NCBI GenBank assembly: GCA_039700805.1
Contig: JBCAZE010000002.1
Location: 15,482 to 79,481 of the forward strand
From: CALBPI01 sp039700805
Lineage (GTDB): Bacteria > Pseudomonadota > Gammaproteobacteria > Steroidobacterales > Woeseiaceae
Length of the DNA: 64,000 bases
Direction: 5' to 3'
Of the stretch, positions 27,094-35,337 are shown one piece after another. The translations under genes were made by a program, and so were the position numbers. Under the pieces are notes generated by a model, which did not search any database, was not told the origin of the DNA, and was given only the letters and a program-made list of their open reading frames with translations. Every line of letters begins with the position of its first letter. The stretch's first letter is position 1.

Positions 27094-28026
27094 CTATGAC
27101 GCTTTGTCGGGTGACGTGCTCTTAACGATCGTCGTCGCCGCACTGATCATCGATGTCATGTCCGTCAGATTGGCTGGAACGATGAGCGTGTTGCCTTCCT
27201 TCGCTAAGTTTCCGAAACGCGCGAGGTAGTCTTCGGCGATGCGCAGCTGCATCGCTTGCTCACCACCTTCCCCGGTGATCGACGCGCCGACCAGCTTGAT
27301 GCCGGTTGCTGTCGCTTTTGCGACCTCCATGATCGCCTCGGCCTCACCACGCGCTTCGTTGATCTGCTGCGCTTGCGCGGCCTCGGACTCCATGATTACC
27401 CGGCGCTTTTCCGCTTCCGCCTCGTTGATCTTGGCATCGCGATCACCTTCAGATTTCAAAACTGTCGCGCGCTTCTCACGTTCTGCACGCATCTGTTTTT
27501 CCATCGCGCTGAGTACGTCGTTCGGTGGATTGATGTTCTTGATCTCGTAGCGAAGCACTTTGACGCCCCAAGGGTCAGAGGCCTTGTCGAGTTCGTCGAC
27601 GACGGCGAGGTTGATCGCATTGCGTTCCTCAAACGTTTTGTCGAGATCGATCTTACCGACCTCACTACGCAGTGTGGTCTGCGCCAACTGGGTAATCGCG
27701 AATACATAGTTGCCGATGCCGTATGAAGCGCGCTCTGGGTTGGTGACCTGGACATAGAGAACACCATCGACCCCGACTTGCACGTTATCGCGTGTAATAC
27801 AGATCTGCTCGGGAATATCCATCGCATGTTCTTTCAAGCTGTGGCGGTACGCGATTTTCTCCAAAAATGGGATGAGCAAGGTGAAACCTGCTCCCAGTGT
27901 CCGCGAGTACTTGCCGAGACTCTCGACAACGTACGCACTTTGTTGGGGCACAATGACAAGTACTTTCGAGATCGCAAAGATGATGACGAACGCAACAGCG
28001 CCGCCGATAATTAATAGTGCATCCAT
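27094..28026 (-). CDS. SPFH/Band-7 domain membrane protein (QmcA/stomatin-like)
   Basis: 310 residues: one N-terminal transmembrane helix (~3-22), an SPFH/Band-7 domain (~25-180; V-P-Q-Q-S-A-Y-V-V-E-S-L-G-K-Y), then a charged Ala/Glu/Arg-rich coiled coil (~180-240) and a small C-terminal domain. Such proteins form ring- or cage-like oligomers in membrane microdomains and often work with FtsH or an NfeD partner. The NfeD gene lies 39 bases upstream on the same strand, the usual arrangement. AAGGA precedes the ATG. No specific client can be inferred. Confidence 0.93.
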   Translation of the reverse strand: MDALLIIGGAVAFVIIFAISKVLVIVPQQSAYVVESLGKYSRTLGAGFTLLIPFLEKIAYRHSLKEHAMDIPEQICITRDNVQVGVDGVLYVQVTNPERASYGIGNYVFAITQLAQTTLRSEVGKIDLDKTFEERNAINLAVVDELDKASDPWGVKVLRYEIKNINPPNDVLSAMEKQMRAEREKRATVLKSEGDRDAKINEAEAEKRRVIMESEAAQAQQINEARGEAEAIMEVAKATATGIKLVGASITGEGGEQAMQLRIAEDYLARFGNLAKEGNTLIVPANLTDMTSMISAATTIVKSTSPDKAS

Positions 28027-28065
28027 AGTGTGTTCCTTATTTGTTGTGTTTTGTGTTGAGCGTGA

Positions 28066-28500
28066 TCAGGCGCGCGCGTCGATCTCAAGGCGTGAGCCAC
28101 GGGCCTTCAGAATGATCGCCTTGTCACCCGCTTTCAGCGTTGCTGCACCCACGTTGGTTGCGTCCCAGCGAGAGCCTCGGAATTCAACGCGTGTCTCACC
28201 GCCGGCTTCGACGTCTTCCAAAATAGATACTTGGCGACCGTCTACGGTGTCTTCAAAGCCGATCGGTTCGCCGCGCAACTTTTCGTAGACTGTTTTTCTG
28301 AAAAAGACGGTCATTACCGCCGCCAGTACGCCAAACAGTATCCACTCAGCGGCACCGGGAAGCGGAATCCCCGCTAAGCTAACAAGTCCCGTGGCGATCG
28401 CTGCGAGCCCAATAAACAAGAGGTAAAAGGCGACGTCAACCAGCGCCAATTCGGCGGCCATGAGAACCAAGCCGAGTACAATCCATCCCCACCAGACCAT
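28066..28500 (-). CDS. NfeD-family membrane protein, partner of the SPFH protein
   Basis: 144 residues: three to four hydrophobic helices (~5-75) followed by a small OB-fold NfeD domain (~85-144; D-G-R-Q-V-S-I-L-E-D-V-E-A-G-G-E-T-R-V-E-F-R-G-S-R-W-D-A). This is the short NfeD1b-type form lacking the Ser protease domain. GGAG precedes the ATG. With the downstream stomatin-like gene it forms a two-gene operon, where NfeD is thought to bind the SPFH assembly in the membrane. Confidence 0.92.
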   Translation of the reverse strand: MVWWGWIVLGLVLMAAELALVDVAFYLLFIGLAAIATGLVSLAGIPLPGAAEWILFGVLAAVMTVFFRKTVYEKLRGEPIGFEDTVDGRQVSILEDVEAGGETRVEFRGSRWDATNVGAATLKAGDKAIILKARGSRLEIDARA

Positions 28501-28620
28501 GCTATTCTCCTCTCTCTATTTCGATTTGCGTTGCGACTAATTATACGGCGCGGGCTGTTTTAACCGAAGGGCTAAACGGCTTGCCGCAAGCGGGTATATC
28601 GCTTGACAAGCTATAAACGT

Positions 28621-28663
28621 AATGACGATAGGTATTTATCCCAAGCGGGTTTTCAGCGTCATC
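28621..28663 (+). promoter_or_regulatory. Candidate compact cis-regulatory RNA (possible xanthine/urate NMT1-like riboswitch)
   Basis: A six-pair outer stem (ATGACG 28622-28627 with CGTCAT 28657-28662) encloses an asymmetric internal loop (12 bases on the left, 7 on the right, TTTTCAG) and a three-pair inner stem CCC/GGG with an AAGC loop. It lies about 65 bases before a purine nucleoside permease-family gene that leads the NCS2 permease operon. The two-stem plan with a rich internal loop resembles the NMT1 class, which senses xanthine and urate in proteobacteria. I recall that class in outline only, so the match is tentative. The classical guanine/adenine three-way junction is absent. Confidence 0.35.
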
Positions 28664-28688
28664 TGTGGTTTTGTATCCACAAATAGAG

Positions 28689-28706
28689 CCACTCTTTGAG
28701 TGGTTT
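28689..28706 (+). terminator. Possible expression-platform hairpin
   Basis: CCACTC-TTT-GAGTGG followed by only TTT, between the candidate aptamer and the ribosome site AGGGAG. Another hairpin (TGTGG/CCACA, 28664-28681) lies between them. It could be an attenuator, but the T-run is weak. Confidence 0.25.
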
Positions 28707-28727
28707 GGCTATTCAGGGAGTCTCGAA

Positions 28728-29831
28728 TTGAAACAACTAACATCTTTTCTACTCACCCTCACGGCAGTCTTCATGGCGGTGGGTTGTAGCAACGAAACAC
28801 CGAGTAGCGCCACAACAATCAATGCTGACGCTGTTGAAATCAAGGTGGTTGTTGCGGCGATGTTTGAACGCGGCGAGCCGACAGGCGACGAACCTGGCGA
28901 GATGCAGCTATGGATCGAACGGCTGAATCTGACGACAGAATATGATTTCCCGATGGGTGAGGCGAAGCTGTATTCCGATGGCGACGGCGTTTTGTTGATT
29001 TTGACCGGTGGTGGGATCCCGAACGCAACGGCATCGATCATGGCGCTCGGCATCGACGATCGTTTTGATCTTAGCCACAGCTATTGGCTGGTCGCTGGAA
29101 TCGCGGGTGGCGATCCCGCTGATATGTCACTTGGCTCCGCGGCTTGGGCCAAGCATGTTGTGGACGGCGATTTGTTGTATGAGATCGACGGTCGCGAAAT
29201 TCCAGCGGATTGGCCGTATGGCATCGTCCCGCTCGGTGCCAAAGAACCGACGCAAGATCCGGCCGAGATCTATACCGGCTGGACGCTCGATACGATCCAC
29301 TTTGCATTGCACGAGCCGTTGGTTGATTGGGCTTACTCGCTGACTAAGGATATCCAGCTGCCGGACGCCCCGGGTATCACCGAATTTAGAGCACAGTACA
29401 CGACGTATCCGGAAGCTCAGAAACCCCCGTTCGTTACCGTTGGCGACACGCTAAGCGCGAGCACCTATTGGCACGGTGAGTTGCTGAATGAATGGGCAAA
29501 TGACTGGGTGCGCTTGTACGCCGGCAAAAAAGCTAATTTTATGACGTCCAATATGGAGGACAGCGGTACGTTGACCGCACTCCATCGTCTCGGGCGCGTG
29601 GGCAAGGTTGATCCACAGCGTGTGCTGGTTCTGCGCACTGCGAGCAATTTTACGATGCCGCCCGTAGGTAAGACCGCCGCGTGGAGCAAAACCGCGCCTT
29701 ACCCGGACAATGGTTTCCCATCACTCGATTCTGCATTCATCGTTGGTAACACGGTGGTGCAAGCGTTGGTCGACGGGTGGGACACCTATCGCGATGAAAT
29801 GCCTGTGATGGCTGAGGTTGAAGACGACTGA
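28728..29831 (+). CDS. Lipoprotein of the purine nucleoside permease (NUP) family, copy 1
   Basis: 367 residues from TTG 28728, chosen because AGGGAG lies seven bases before it and because the protein then begins with a compact lipoprotein signal (M-K-Q-L-T-S-F-L-L-T-L-T-A-V-F-M-A-V-G-C; Cys 20). The rest matches the family named after yeast purine nucleoside permease: V-V-A-A-M-F-E-R-G, G-S-A-A-W-A-K-H-V-V-D-G-D, N-M-E-D-S-G-T and L-R-T-A-S-N-F. The family has a nucleoside-phosphorylase-like fold and no transmembrane helices here, so a permease role is doubtful; nucleoside binding or cleavage outside the inner membrane is more likely (inference). Forms an operon with the following NCS2 gene. 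A paralogue lies at 31624-32667. Confidence 0.85.
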   Translation: MKQLTSFLLTLTAVFMAVGCSNETPSSATTINADAVEIKVVVAAMFERGEPTGDEPGEMQLWIERLNLTTEYDFPMGEAKLYSDGDGVLLILTGGGIPNATASIMALGIDDRFDLSHSYWLVAGIAGGDPADMSLGSAAWAKHVVDGDLLYEIDGREIPADWPYGIVPLGAKEPTQDPAEIYTGWTLDTIHFALHEPLVDWAYSLTKDIQLPDAPGITEFRAQYTTYPEAQKPPFVTVGDTLSASTYWHGELLNEWANDWVRLYAGKKANFMTSNMEDSGTLTALHRLGRVGKVDPQRVLVLRTASNFTMPPVGKTAAWSKTAPYPDNGFPSLDSAFIVGNTVVQALVDGWDTYRDEMPVMAEVEDD

Positions 29832-29880
29832 TCATCCGCTCATAAGGGTGACGACAAAAAATAGAGACTAGGGGAAGACC

Positions 29881-31170
29881 ATGATTGAGCGGCTTTTCGG
29901 TGTGGCGCAAAGCGGATCGGACATTCGACGCGAAGTGCTCGCGGGCATCACTACGTTTCTGGCGATGGCATACATCACCGTCGTGAACCCGTCGATTCTG
30001 TCGCAAGCGGGCATGGATTTCGGTGCGGTGTTTGTTGCCACCTGTATCGCTGCCGCGACGGGCTCGATGCTCATGGGGCTATTGGCTAACTATCCGATTG
30101 CCCAGGCGCCTGGCATGGGGCAGAACGCATTCTTCACCTTCGCTGTTGTGCTTGGCGGTGGTCACAGTTGGCAAACTGCATTGGGCGCGGTGTTTATCTC
30201 CGGTGTCTTGTTCGTTGTATTGAGTGTGTTGCCATTTCGAGAATGGTTGATCAACGCGATCCCCAGAAATTTGAAACTGGGTATGGCGGCCGGTATTGGA
30301 TTATTTCTCGGTTTCATCGCGTTGCAGAATGCTGGAGTCGTGGTCGACAATCCGGCCACACTCGCGGGGATCGGTGATCTGACGGCTTTCGCCCCGGCGA
30401 TGTGTCTTGTCGGATTCGTCTTGATTACCGCACTTCAATCGCGCGGGGTTACCGGTGCCGTCGTCATCGGCATCATTGTGGTGTCAATGATTGGCTGGTT
30501 TACAGGCCAAGTTGCATTCAAGGGCATTGTGTCTGCGCCACCCTCGATCGCGCCGGTGTTGCTGGAGTTGGATATCGCCGGTGCGTTTCAATGGTCGATG
30601 GTGACGGTCATTTTGTCGTTCTTAATCGTCGATGTCTTCGATACCGCTGGTACGCTTGTGGGCGTGGCGACACGCGCAGGGCTCGTCGATGAGCATCATC
30701 GCCTACCACGATTGCGCACGGCCCTACTCGCCGATTCGGGTGCAACCGTTGTCGGTGCGCTTGCAGGTACGTCCTCGACGACCAGTTACATCGAAAGCGC
30801 CGCAGGCGTCGAGGCGGGCGGACGTACTGGGCTGACGGCTATCGTATGTGGTGTTTTGTTTTTGTTGTGTTTATTGCTGGCACCACTGGCGCAGAGCATT
30901 CCCGCCTACGCAACGGCGTCGGCGTTGCTGTTCGTTGCCTGCCTAATGGCTCGATCACTTGCAGATCTTGATTGGACCGATGTCGGGGAGAGCGCGCCGG
31001 CTGTGATCGCCGCGTTGGCGATGCCGCTGACGTTTTCTATTGCCGATGGAATTGGCATCGGCTTTATCAGCTATGCAGCGATCAAGGTTTTGTCTGGCCG
31101 TGCATTCCAATGCGCGCCGGTCGTTTATGTTATTGCTTTGATCTTCGCCGGCAAATACGTGTTCTTGTAA
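29881..31170 (+). CDS. NCS2-family adenine/guanine/hypoxanthine permease (AzgA-like)
   Basis: 429 residues with 12-14 hydrophobic helices. Family marks of the AzgA-like branch: L-A-G-I-T-T-F-L-A-M-A-Y-I-T-V-V-N-P at the start, A-Q-A-P-G-M-G-Q-N-A-F-F in helix 3, V-D-V-F-D-T-A-G-T-L-V-G and S-T-T-S-Y-I-E-S-A-A-G-V-E-A-G-G-R-T-G in the second half. These proton symporters bring purine bases into the cytosol. The gene follows the NUP-type lipoprotein by 49 bases, so products of nucleoside cleavage outside the membrane could be taken up directly. Base specificity cannot be fixed from sequence. Confidence 0.92.
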   Translation: MIERLFGVAQSGSDIRREVLAGITTFLAMAYITVVNPSILSQAGMDFGAVFVATCIAAATGSMLMGLLANYPIAQAPGMGQNAFFTFAVVLGGGHSWQTALGAVFISGVLFVVLSVLPFREWLINAIPRNLKLGMAAGIGLFLGFIALQNAGVVVDNPATLAGIGDLTAFAPAMCLVGFVLITALQSRGVTGAVVIGIIVVSMIGWFTGQVAFKGIVSAPPSIAPVLLELDIAGAFQWSMVTVILSFLIVDVFDTAGTLVGVATRAGLVDEHHRLPRLRTALLADSGATVVGALAGTSSTTSYIESAAGVEAGGRTGLTAIVCGVLFLLCLLLAPLAQSIPAYATASALLFVACLMARSLADLDWTDVGESAPAVIAALAMPLTFSIADGIGIGFISYAAIKVLSGRAFQCAPVVYVIALIFAGKYVFL

Positions 31171-31182
31171 GCCGTTATCGCG

Positions 31183-31584
31183 CTATATCCCTACGATCGC
31201 GAGGAAGGTGCCATCATCAGCACGCTCGATGGTGTGCACCGCAGATATCATCTCTCGGCGAAGGCCACCAAAGATATGCGGGAAGCGTTGGCCTTCTTCG
31301 ACCCCAGGTATATCCGGTGCTTTTTCACCGACCGGGGCGGGGGCTTCAAACAACACTCGGATGCCGGCGGCTTCGACGATGGCAACTGTGGTTTCGAGGC
31401 ACAACCAATCACCATCAATCTCTTTGTAGAAGTGATTCGCGATATTGATCAGTACTGAGGCGTCCGATGTCGCATGAATGAAGCCGTCCTTCTCGTAGGT
31501 TGCCGGAAAGTAAACGTCATCATCGCTTAAGTCTTGCCAAACGGCGGCGGGCGTCAGGTGAAAAAGAGTTTGCGAAGGTGCCAT
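31183..31584 (-). CDS. DUF952 domain protein
   Basis: 133 residues covering one DUF952 domain: L-F-H-L-T-P-A-A-V-W at the start, D-G-F-I-H-A-T-S, and the C-terminal F-P-H-I-F-G-G-L segment. The family is small, soluble and uncharacterised; its fold is related to ADP-ribosyltransferase-like proteins, but no activity is shown. It lies 39 bases after the second NUP-type lipoprotein gene on the same strand and may be co-transcribed with it; a functional link to purine use is unproven. Confidence 0.85.
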   Translation of the reverse strand: MAPSQTLFHLTPAAVWQDLSDDDVYFPATYEKDGFIHATSDASVLINIANHFYKEIDGDWLCLETTVAIVEAAGIRVLFEAPAPVGEKAPDIPGVEEGQRFPHIFGGLRREMISAVHTIERADDGTFLAIVGI

Positions 31585-31623
31585 GTGCTAGTCCAGTGAA
31601 GGAATTTCGTCGCGATAGCGATC

Positions 31624-32667
31624 TCAATCATCGAGAATGGCATCGATGACGATCGACCCGACGATGTAACCGGATTCGAGTGCGGCGATGAGACCGCTGT
31701 AACCTTCATTCTCACTGAGCAAATTTTCCGCTGGGCTTATTCCCGGTGGTGGCACCGTATAGTTGCTCGCGGTACGAAGCACCAGCACGCGGTCACGATC
31801 AACGCGTCCCATGCGATCAAGATAGGTCATCGATTGCATCGTGCCAGTCTCTTCCATCGCGGATGAAACAAATTCACCATTGCCATCGCTCCAGTAATCC
31901 ACCCATGCATTGGCCCAGCCGTTCAGAAGGTCACCATGCCAAAACGTCGACGCAGCGAGATGGTCGCCACGCAGGACAAATGGCGGTTTTTGCGCGTTCG
32001 GGTGGTTCGCATAGCGAGCACGAGCGGCAGCTAGAGCGACGTCATCTGGCAGTACGACATCCTTGGTGAGTGCAAAGGCCCAGTCGGTCAGTGCTGGGTT
32101 CAAACGATAGACCTCGCCTTGCTCGTCGATGCGCCTCGGTTGCTGGAAGGGAGTCTTGCTTCGGCGCTCAATGTAGCCCCACTGCCAGTCGTCGGGCTTT
32201 TCCCGTGCATCAATTTCGTGACTGATGTCGCCGTCTACAAGATATTCTGCCCACGCGGCGGAGCCTATCGAGGCATCTTCTGGATCGAACCCTGAAATGC
32301 CGACAACAATAAAATAGCTCTTGGTGAGGTCGAAACGCGAGTCCATGCCAAGTGCCATGATCGAAGCAGCCGCTTTGGCCGTTCCGATTCCAGTGACAAC
32401 CCCAAGGATGCCGCTGTCGGCGTTATAGTGAAAATTGTGATGCGTTCCGGTGGGGTAGATCGTGTTGAGCTCACGCCTGACGTTCCAGAACTGAAATTCG
32501 CCGGGTGCATCGCCTCGATCGGCGCCGCGCTCGAACATCGTGATGATGACCACTTTGGGTGCGACTACGCGTGCTTTTGACGTGTCGTTCATCACGCAAC
32601 CGGTCGTTAATGTGATGGCGAGCATCATCGCTAGCCGTTGTATGAAACGGACGCTCACTCTATTCAT
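31624..32667 (-). CDS. Lipoprotein of the purine nucleoside permease (NUP) family, copy 2
   Basis: 347 residues with a lipoprotein-type signal ending T-T-G-C (Cys 24). It is a clear paralogue of the protein at 28728-29831: V-V-I-I-T-M-F-E-R-G-A-D-R-G-D-A-P-G-E, G-S-A-A-W-A-E-Y-L-V-D-G-D, S-A-M-E-E-T-G-T and L-R-T-A-S-N-Y align along the whole length. No transmembrane helix after the signal. It lies directly after a TonB-dependent receptor gene, separated by a terminator, which suggests a surface or periplasmic partner of that receptor. A role in nucleoside binding or cleavage is inference from the phosphorylase-like fold of the family. Confidence 0.85.
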   Translation of the reverse strand: MNRVSVRFIQRLAMMLAITLTTGCVMNDTSKARVVAPKVVIITMFERGADRGDAPGEFQFWNVRRELNTIYPTGTHHNFHYNADSGILGVVTGIGTAKAAASIMALGMDSRFDLTKSYFIVVGISGFDPEDASIGSAAWAEYLVDGDISHEIDAREKPDDWQWGYIERRSKTPFQQPRRIDEQGEVYRLNPALTDWAFALTKDVVLPDDVALAAARARYANHPNAQKPPFVLRGDHLAASTFWHGDLLNGWANAWVDYWSDGNGEFVSSAMEETGTMQSMTYLDRMGRVDRDRVLVLRTASNYTVPPPGISPAENLLSENEGYSGLIAALESGYIVGSIVIDAILDD

Positions 32668-32681
32668 AAGGTATTTTCCCT

Positions 32682-32717
32682 AAAGAAAAGCCCCGGCAAC
32701 GTCGCCGCTACCGGGGC
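32682..32717 (-). terminator. Intrinsic terminator after the TonB-dependent receptor gene
   Basis: On the minus strand GCCCCGG/CCGGGGC (32711-32717 with 32690-32696) with further pairing inside, followed by TTTTCTTT. It lies between the receptor stop and the start of the second NUP-type gene; read-through would be needed for co-expression. Confidence 0.8.
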
Positions 32718-32743
32718 CTTCTAGTATCAGCAATGTCAGCTTC

Positions 32744-35131
32744 TTAGAAGTTGAACGAGATACTTGCTTGCCAGTTACGTGGCAGTTCCGGCAGAACGAT
32801 CTGCGAACCGAAGAGGTTCGGGAAGTTCGCGCGGAAGTAGCGCTCATCAGTCAGGTTCTTACCGGTCAGTGCAAACTGCCAGTTGTCGGTTTCATAAACG
32901 ACACCTGCGTTAACCAGTGTGTATGACGGCAAACGAACCGCGCCAGAGAAGCCTGAATCGACTGCGTCGACGCTGACCACACTACCGTTAAGAGCGATGC
33001 CGTTCTCGAACGCGTAGGTACCCGTGAATGAGAAGATATTCTCTGGCATACCAGCGCGACGCGCACCGTCTTCGCCGGAAGAGAAGACAATACCGATCGC
33101 CTGGCCACCGAAGATGCTGGCTGGGTCGATTTGCGGAATGTCATCTGCGCCGAAGAAGCTGAAGCGTCCCGCGTTCTCAAGCGTGTTCAAGTTCACGACT
33201 TCGATATGCGTGTAGCCCGCGGTCAGTACAAGGTTCTCGTTCACAACCCAACGTGCTTCAAGCTCGACACCGTCGGTCTTGTTACTTTGGTTGGTTACGA
33301 TGGCTTGCGCATTGAAGTCGGTACGCTCTTGCTCATATATAGACAAAGCAACGTACAAGCTGTCATCAAGGAAGCTACCTTTCACACCGGCTTCGAGCAG
33401 TTGCGACTTATCGAACCAGCCATCACCAACGATAGCGCCCGTCTGAATTTCTGCACCCTGACCCGCGATCACCGTTGATTGCTCAGAACCGGTGATATAC
33501 GGAATCAAGCTGTTGCCGTTGCCCAGGTCGAACTCCCAAGACGCACTCAGTGTCCAAGAAATGCCGTTCTCGTCACCGTCTGCTTCCAATGGGTTAGATC
33601 CCGGGAACAGCAGTTCTTCGTCGATGCTTCTACTTTCGACACTGATCGTGTCGTAACGAACACCGGCAAGTACAGACAAGCCGTTATCCCAAACGAAATC
33701 ACCGAGGAAGGCGAGACCTAAGTTGGTGTAATCACCGACATAGCGGTCTGCGTAATCGGTGCCACTGCGTGTTGCCAACAAGCGGCGATCACGTGCGGTT
33801 GAAGGACCGGTCAGGTCGCGACGATCGAAGTACTCGTTGATGAAGTCACTGCCGTGGTTGAAGTCGGTGTGACGGATCGACGGAGAGATCTGGAACGTTG
33901 ATGCCAACGAGTCAGATTGGATCGTCTTTTGGAACACGAGCTTATCTTCGACAACCCACGAATCGTGGAACTGCGAGAAGCCGTAAGCGTTCTCGTTGAG
34001 GTTGTCATACTTCTCGAAGAACAACTGGTTCTTGATTTCCCAGCCGTTGTTGGCCTGATAGATCGCGTCGAAATACAACGTCATGACCTCGTTCTCGAGC
34101 GTATCGTCGGGCGCAACAAGAACCTGACTGCCGTCGAGTTGTGCCGTGCCTGGATTGACCAATGCTGAGAGCGGGTTGATGTCAGCCTGCGTCACGCTGC
34201 CGGTACCAACGAAGAACTGGCTAATGCCTGCAACGTTGTACTCGTCATGTGAGATAGAGCCGTCACCGTTCGTATCCAATGGCTGGGCGAGACCCGTGAT
34301 GTAGGTACCGTTGTCAATCAGGTCCTGGGTAAGGCGGTTCCAGCCCGCAACCTGGTTACCATCATATTTGTGGTACATACCGCCAAACTGGATGTGCAGA
34401 GATTCATTGACGTCGGTGTCGATGGCCAGCTGCAGCAGCGTTTGGTCGGTTGACGTGTTCTGGTAGAAGCTCTCGGAATCTTCGACTTCACCGTACAGGT
34501 AGTAGCCATAGTCGCGTCCGCCGACGGTAACAGGACCACCGACTTCACCGGTGATAAAGCTCTTGTCCCAAGAACCCGTCGTGTAAGAAACGCGGCCTTC
34601 GACTTCATCCAGATACTGTCCACCATCTGCCCGAGCAGACTTAGGCACGAAGTTCAGGTAACCGCCGATTTTGGCTGGGCCATAAATCATCGAAGCTGGA
34701 CCGCGGACAATATCGATCCGGTCGGACGCACCGATTGGTGTCGGGTAGTTACCTGGGTTGTCCAAGCGACGAACGCCGCGGAAGTAGGTTTCACCCGATG
34801 TACCGCGAATATCCAACGCACCCGCAACGCCGAAGAACGACTGCGTGAATGTGCCAGGCGCCAAAGCAACCAGCTCATCGATGTCTACGATATCGAAACG
34901 ATCGAGCTGATCTGAGCTAATGGTTGATGCCGAACGCGGCGTTTCCAAGAGAGTCTTGTCCAGTCCAAAGACTGAGCCGACATCCTGAGTCGGCAGACTG
35001 TTGAGTGAGCCTTCGACGACAATTTCGTCAATAGACTCGTCGTCGCTTTGTGCAGCGGCTGGTCCAGCCAGCGCAGCAGCAACAGCAGCGGCTACCCCTG
35101 AATACAGGGCCTTCGATCGTTTCATTTGCAC
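32744..35131 (-). CDS. TonB-dependent outer-membrane receptor (putative purine/nucleoside receptor)
   Basis: 795 residues with a signal peptide (A-V-A-A-A-L-A-G-P-A-A-A-Q). D-E-I-V-V-E-G just after it is the TonB box. The plug (~45-170) has A-P-G-T-F-T-Q and D-I-V-R-G-P-A-S-M-I-Y-G; the 22-strand barrel follows and ends in S-I-S-F-N-F with terminal Phe. AGGAGG precedes the ATG. It sits between a secreted adenosine deaminase and a NUP-type lipoprotein, all on the minus strand, so nucleosides or purine bases are the likely cargo. The plug resembles siderophore receptors, so iron uptake cannot be excluded. No siderophore genes are seen nearby. Confidence 0.9.
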   Translation of the reverse strand: MQMKRSKALYSGVAAAVAAALAGPAAAQSDDESIDEIVVEGSLNSLPTQDVGSVFGLDKTLLETPRSASTISSDQLDRFDIVDIDELVALAPGTFTQSFFGVAGALDIRGTSGETYFRGVRRLDNPGNYPTPIGASDRIDIVRGPASMIYGPAKIGGYLNFVPKSARADGGQYLDEVEGRVSYTTGSWDKSFITGEVGGPVTVGGRDYGYYLYGEVEDSESFYQNTSTDQTLLQLAIDTDVNESLHIQFGGMYHKYDGNQVAGWNRLTQDLIDNGTYITGLAQPLDTNGDGSISHDEYNVAGISQFFVGTGSVTQADINPLSALVNPGTAQLDGSQVLVAPDDTLENEVMTLYFDAIYQANNGWEIKNQLFFEKYDNLNENAYGFSQFHDSWVVEDKLVFQKTIQSDSLASTFQISPSIRHTDFNHGSDFINEYFDRRDLTGPSTARDRRLLATRSGTDYADRYVGDYTNLGLAFLGDFVWDNGLSVLAGVRYDTISVESRSIDEELLFPGSNPLEADGDENGISWTLSASWEFDLGNGNSLIPYITGSEQSTVIAGQGAEIQTGAIVGDGWFDKSQLLEAGVKGSFLDDSLYVALSIYEQERTDFNAQAIVTNQSNKTDGVELEARWVVNENLVLTAGYTHIEVVNLNTLENAGRFSFFGADDIPQIDPASIFGGQAIGIVFSSGEDGARRAGMPENIFSFTGTYAFENGIALNGSVVSVDAVDSGFSGAVRLPSYTLVNAGVVYETDNWQFALTGKNLTDERYFRANFPNLFGSQIVLPELPRNWQASISFNF

Positions 35132-35288
35132 ACCCTCCTAAGGCGCTATTTCCCGGTTACACGTGACTCAACGTCACTTTTTCTAATCCACCAACCTGAG
35201 CACACGCTCGTTGTTGTATTAAACAGACAACTTTCGGTCGCCCGCACTTCTGTGTGGCGCACCCGACCGCTACGGCAATTGCCGCTGA

Positions 35289-35309
35289 TCAGGTTTGCCT
35301 GACAAACCT
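35289..35309. repeat. Overlapping inverted repeats upstream of the receptor gene
   Basis: Two mutually exclusive hairpins share bases: TCAGG-TTTG-CCTGA (35289-35302) and AGGTTTG-CCTGA-CAAACCT (35291-35309). They lie 160 bases upstream of the receptor start and just after the deaminase stop. An operator, attenuator or weak terminator are all possible; there is no T-run. The rest of the 206-base gap shows nothing I can support. Confidence 0.4.
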
Positions 35310-35337
35310 TAAGCCCCCCGGGTTTTGCGCCGCCGCG

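Noticed and set aside
28565..28700. Classical guanine/adenine riboswitch
   Set aside because: No three-way junction with the conserved loop sequences is present; only a two-stem element can be drawn.
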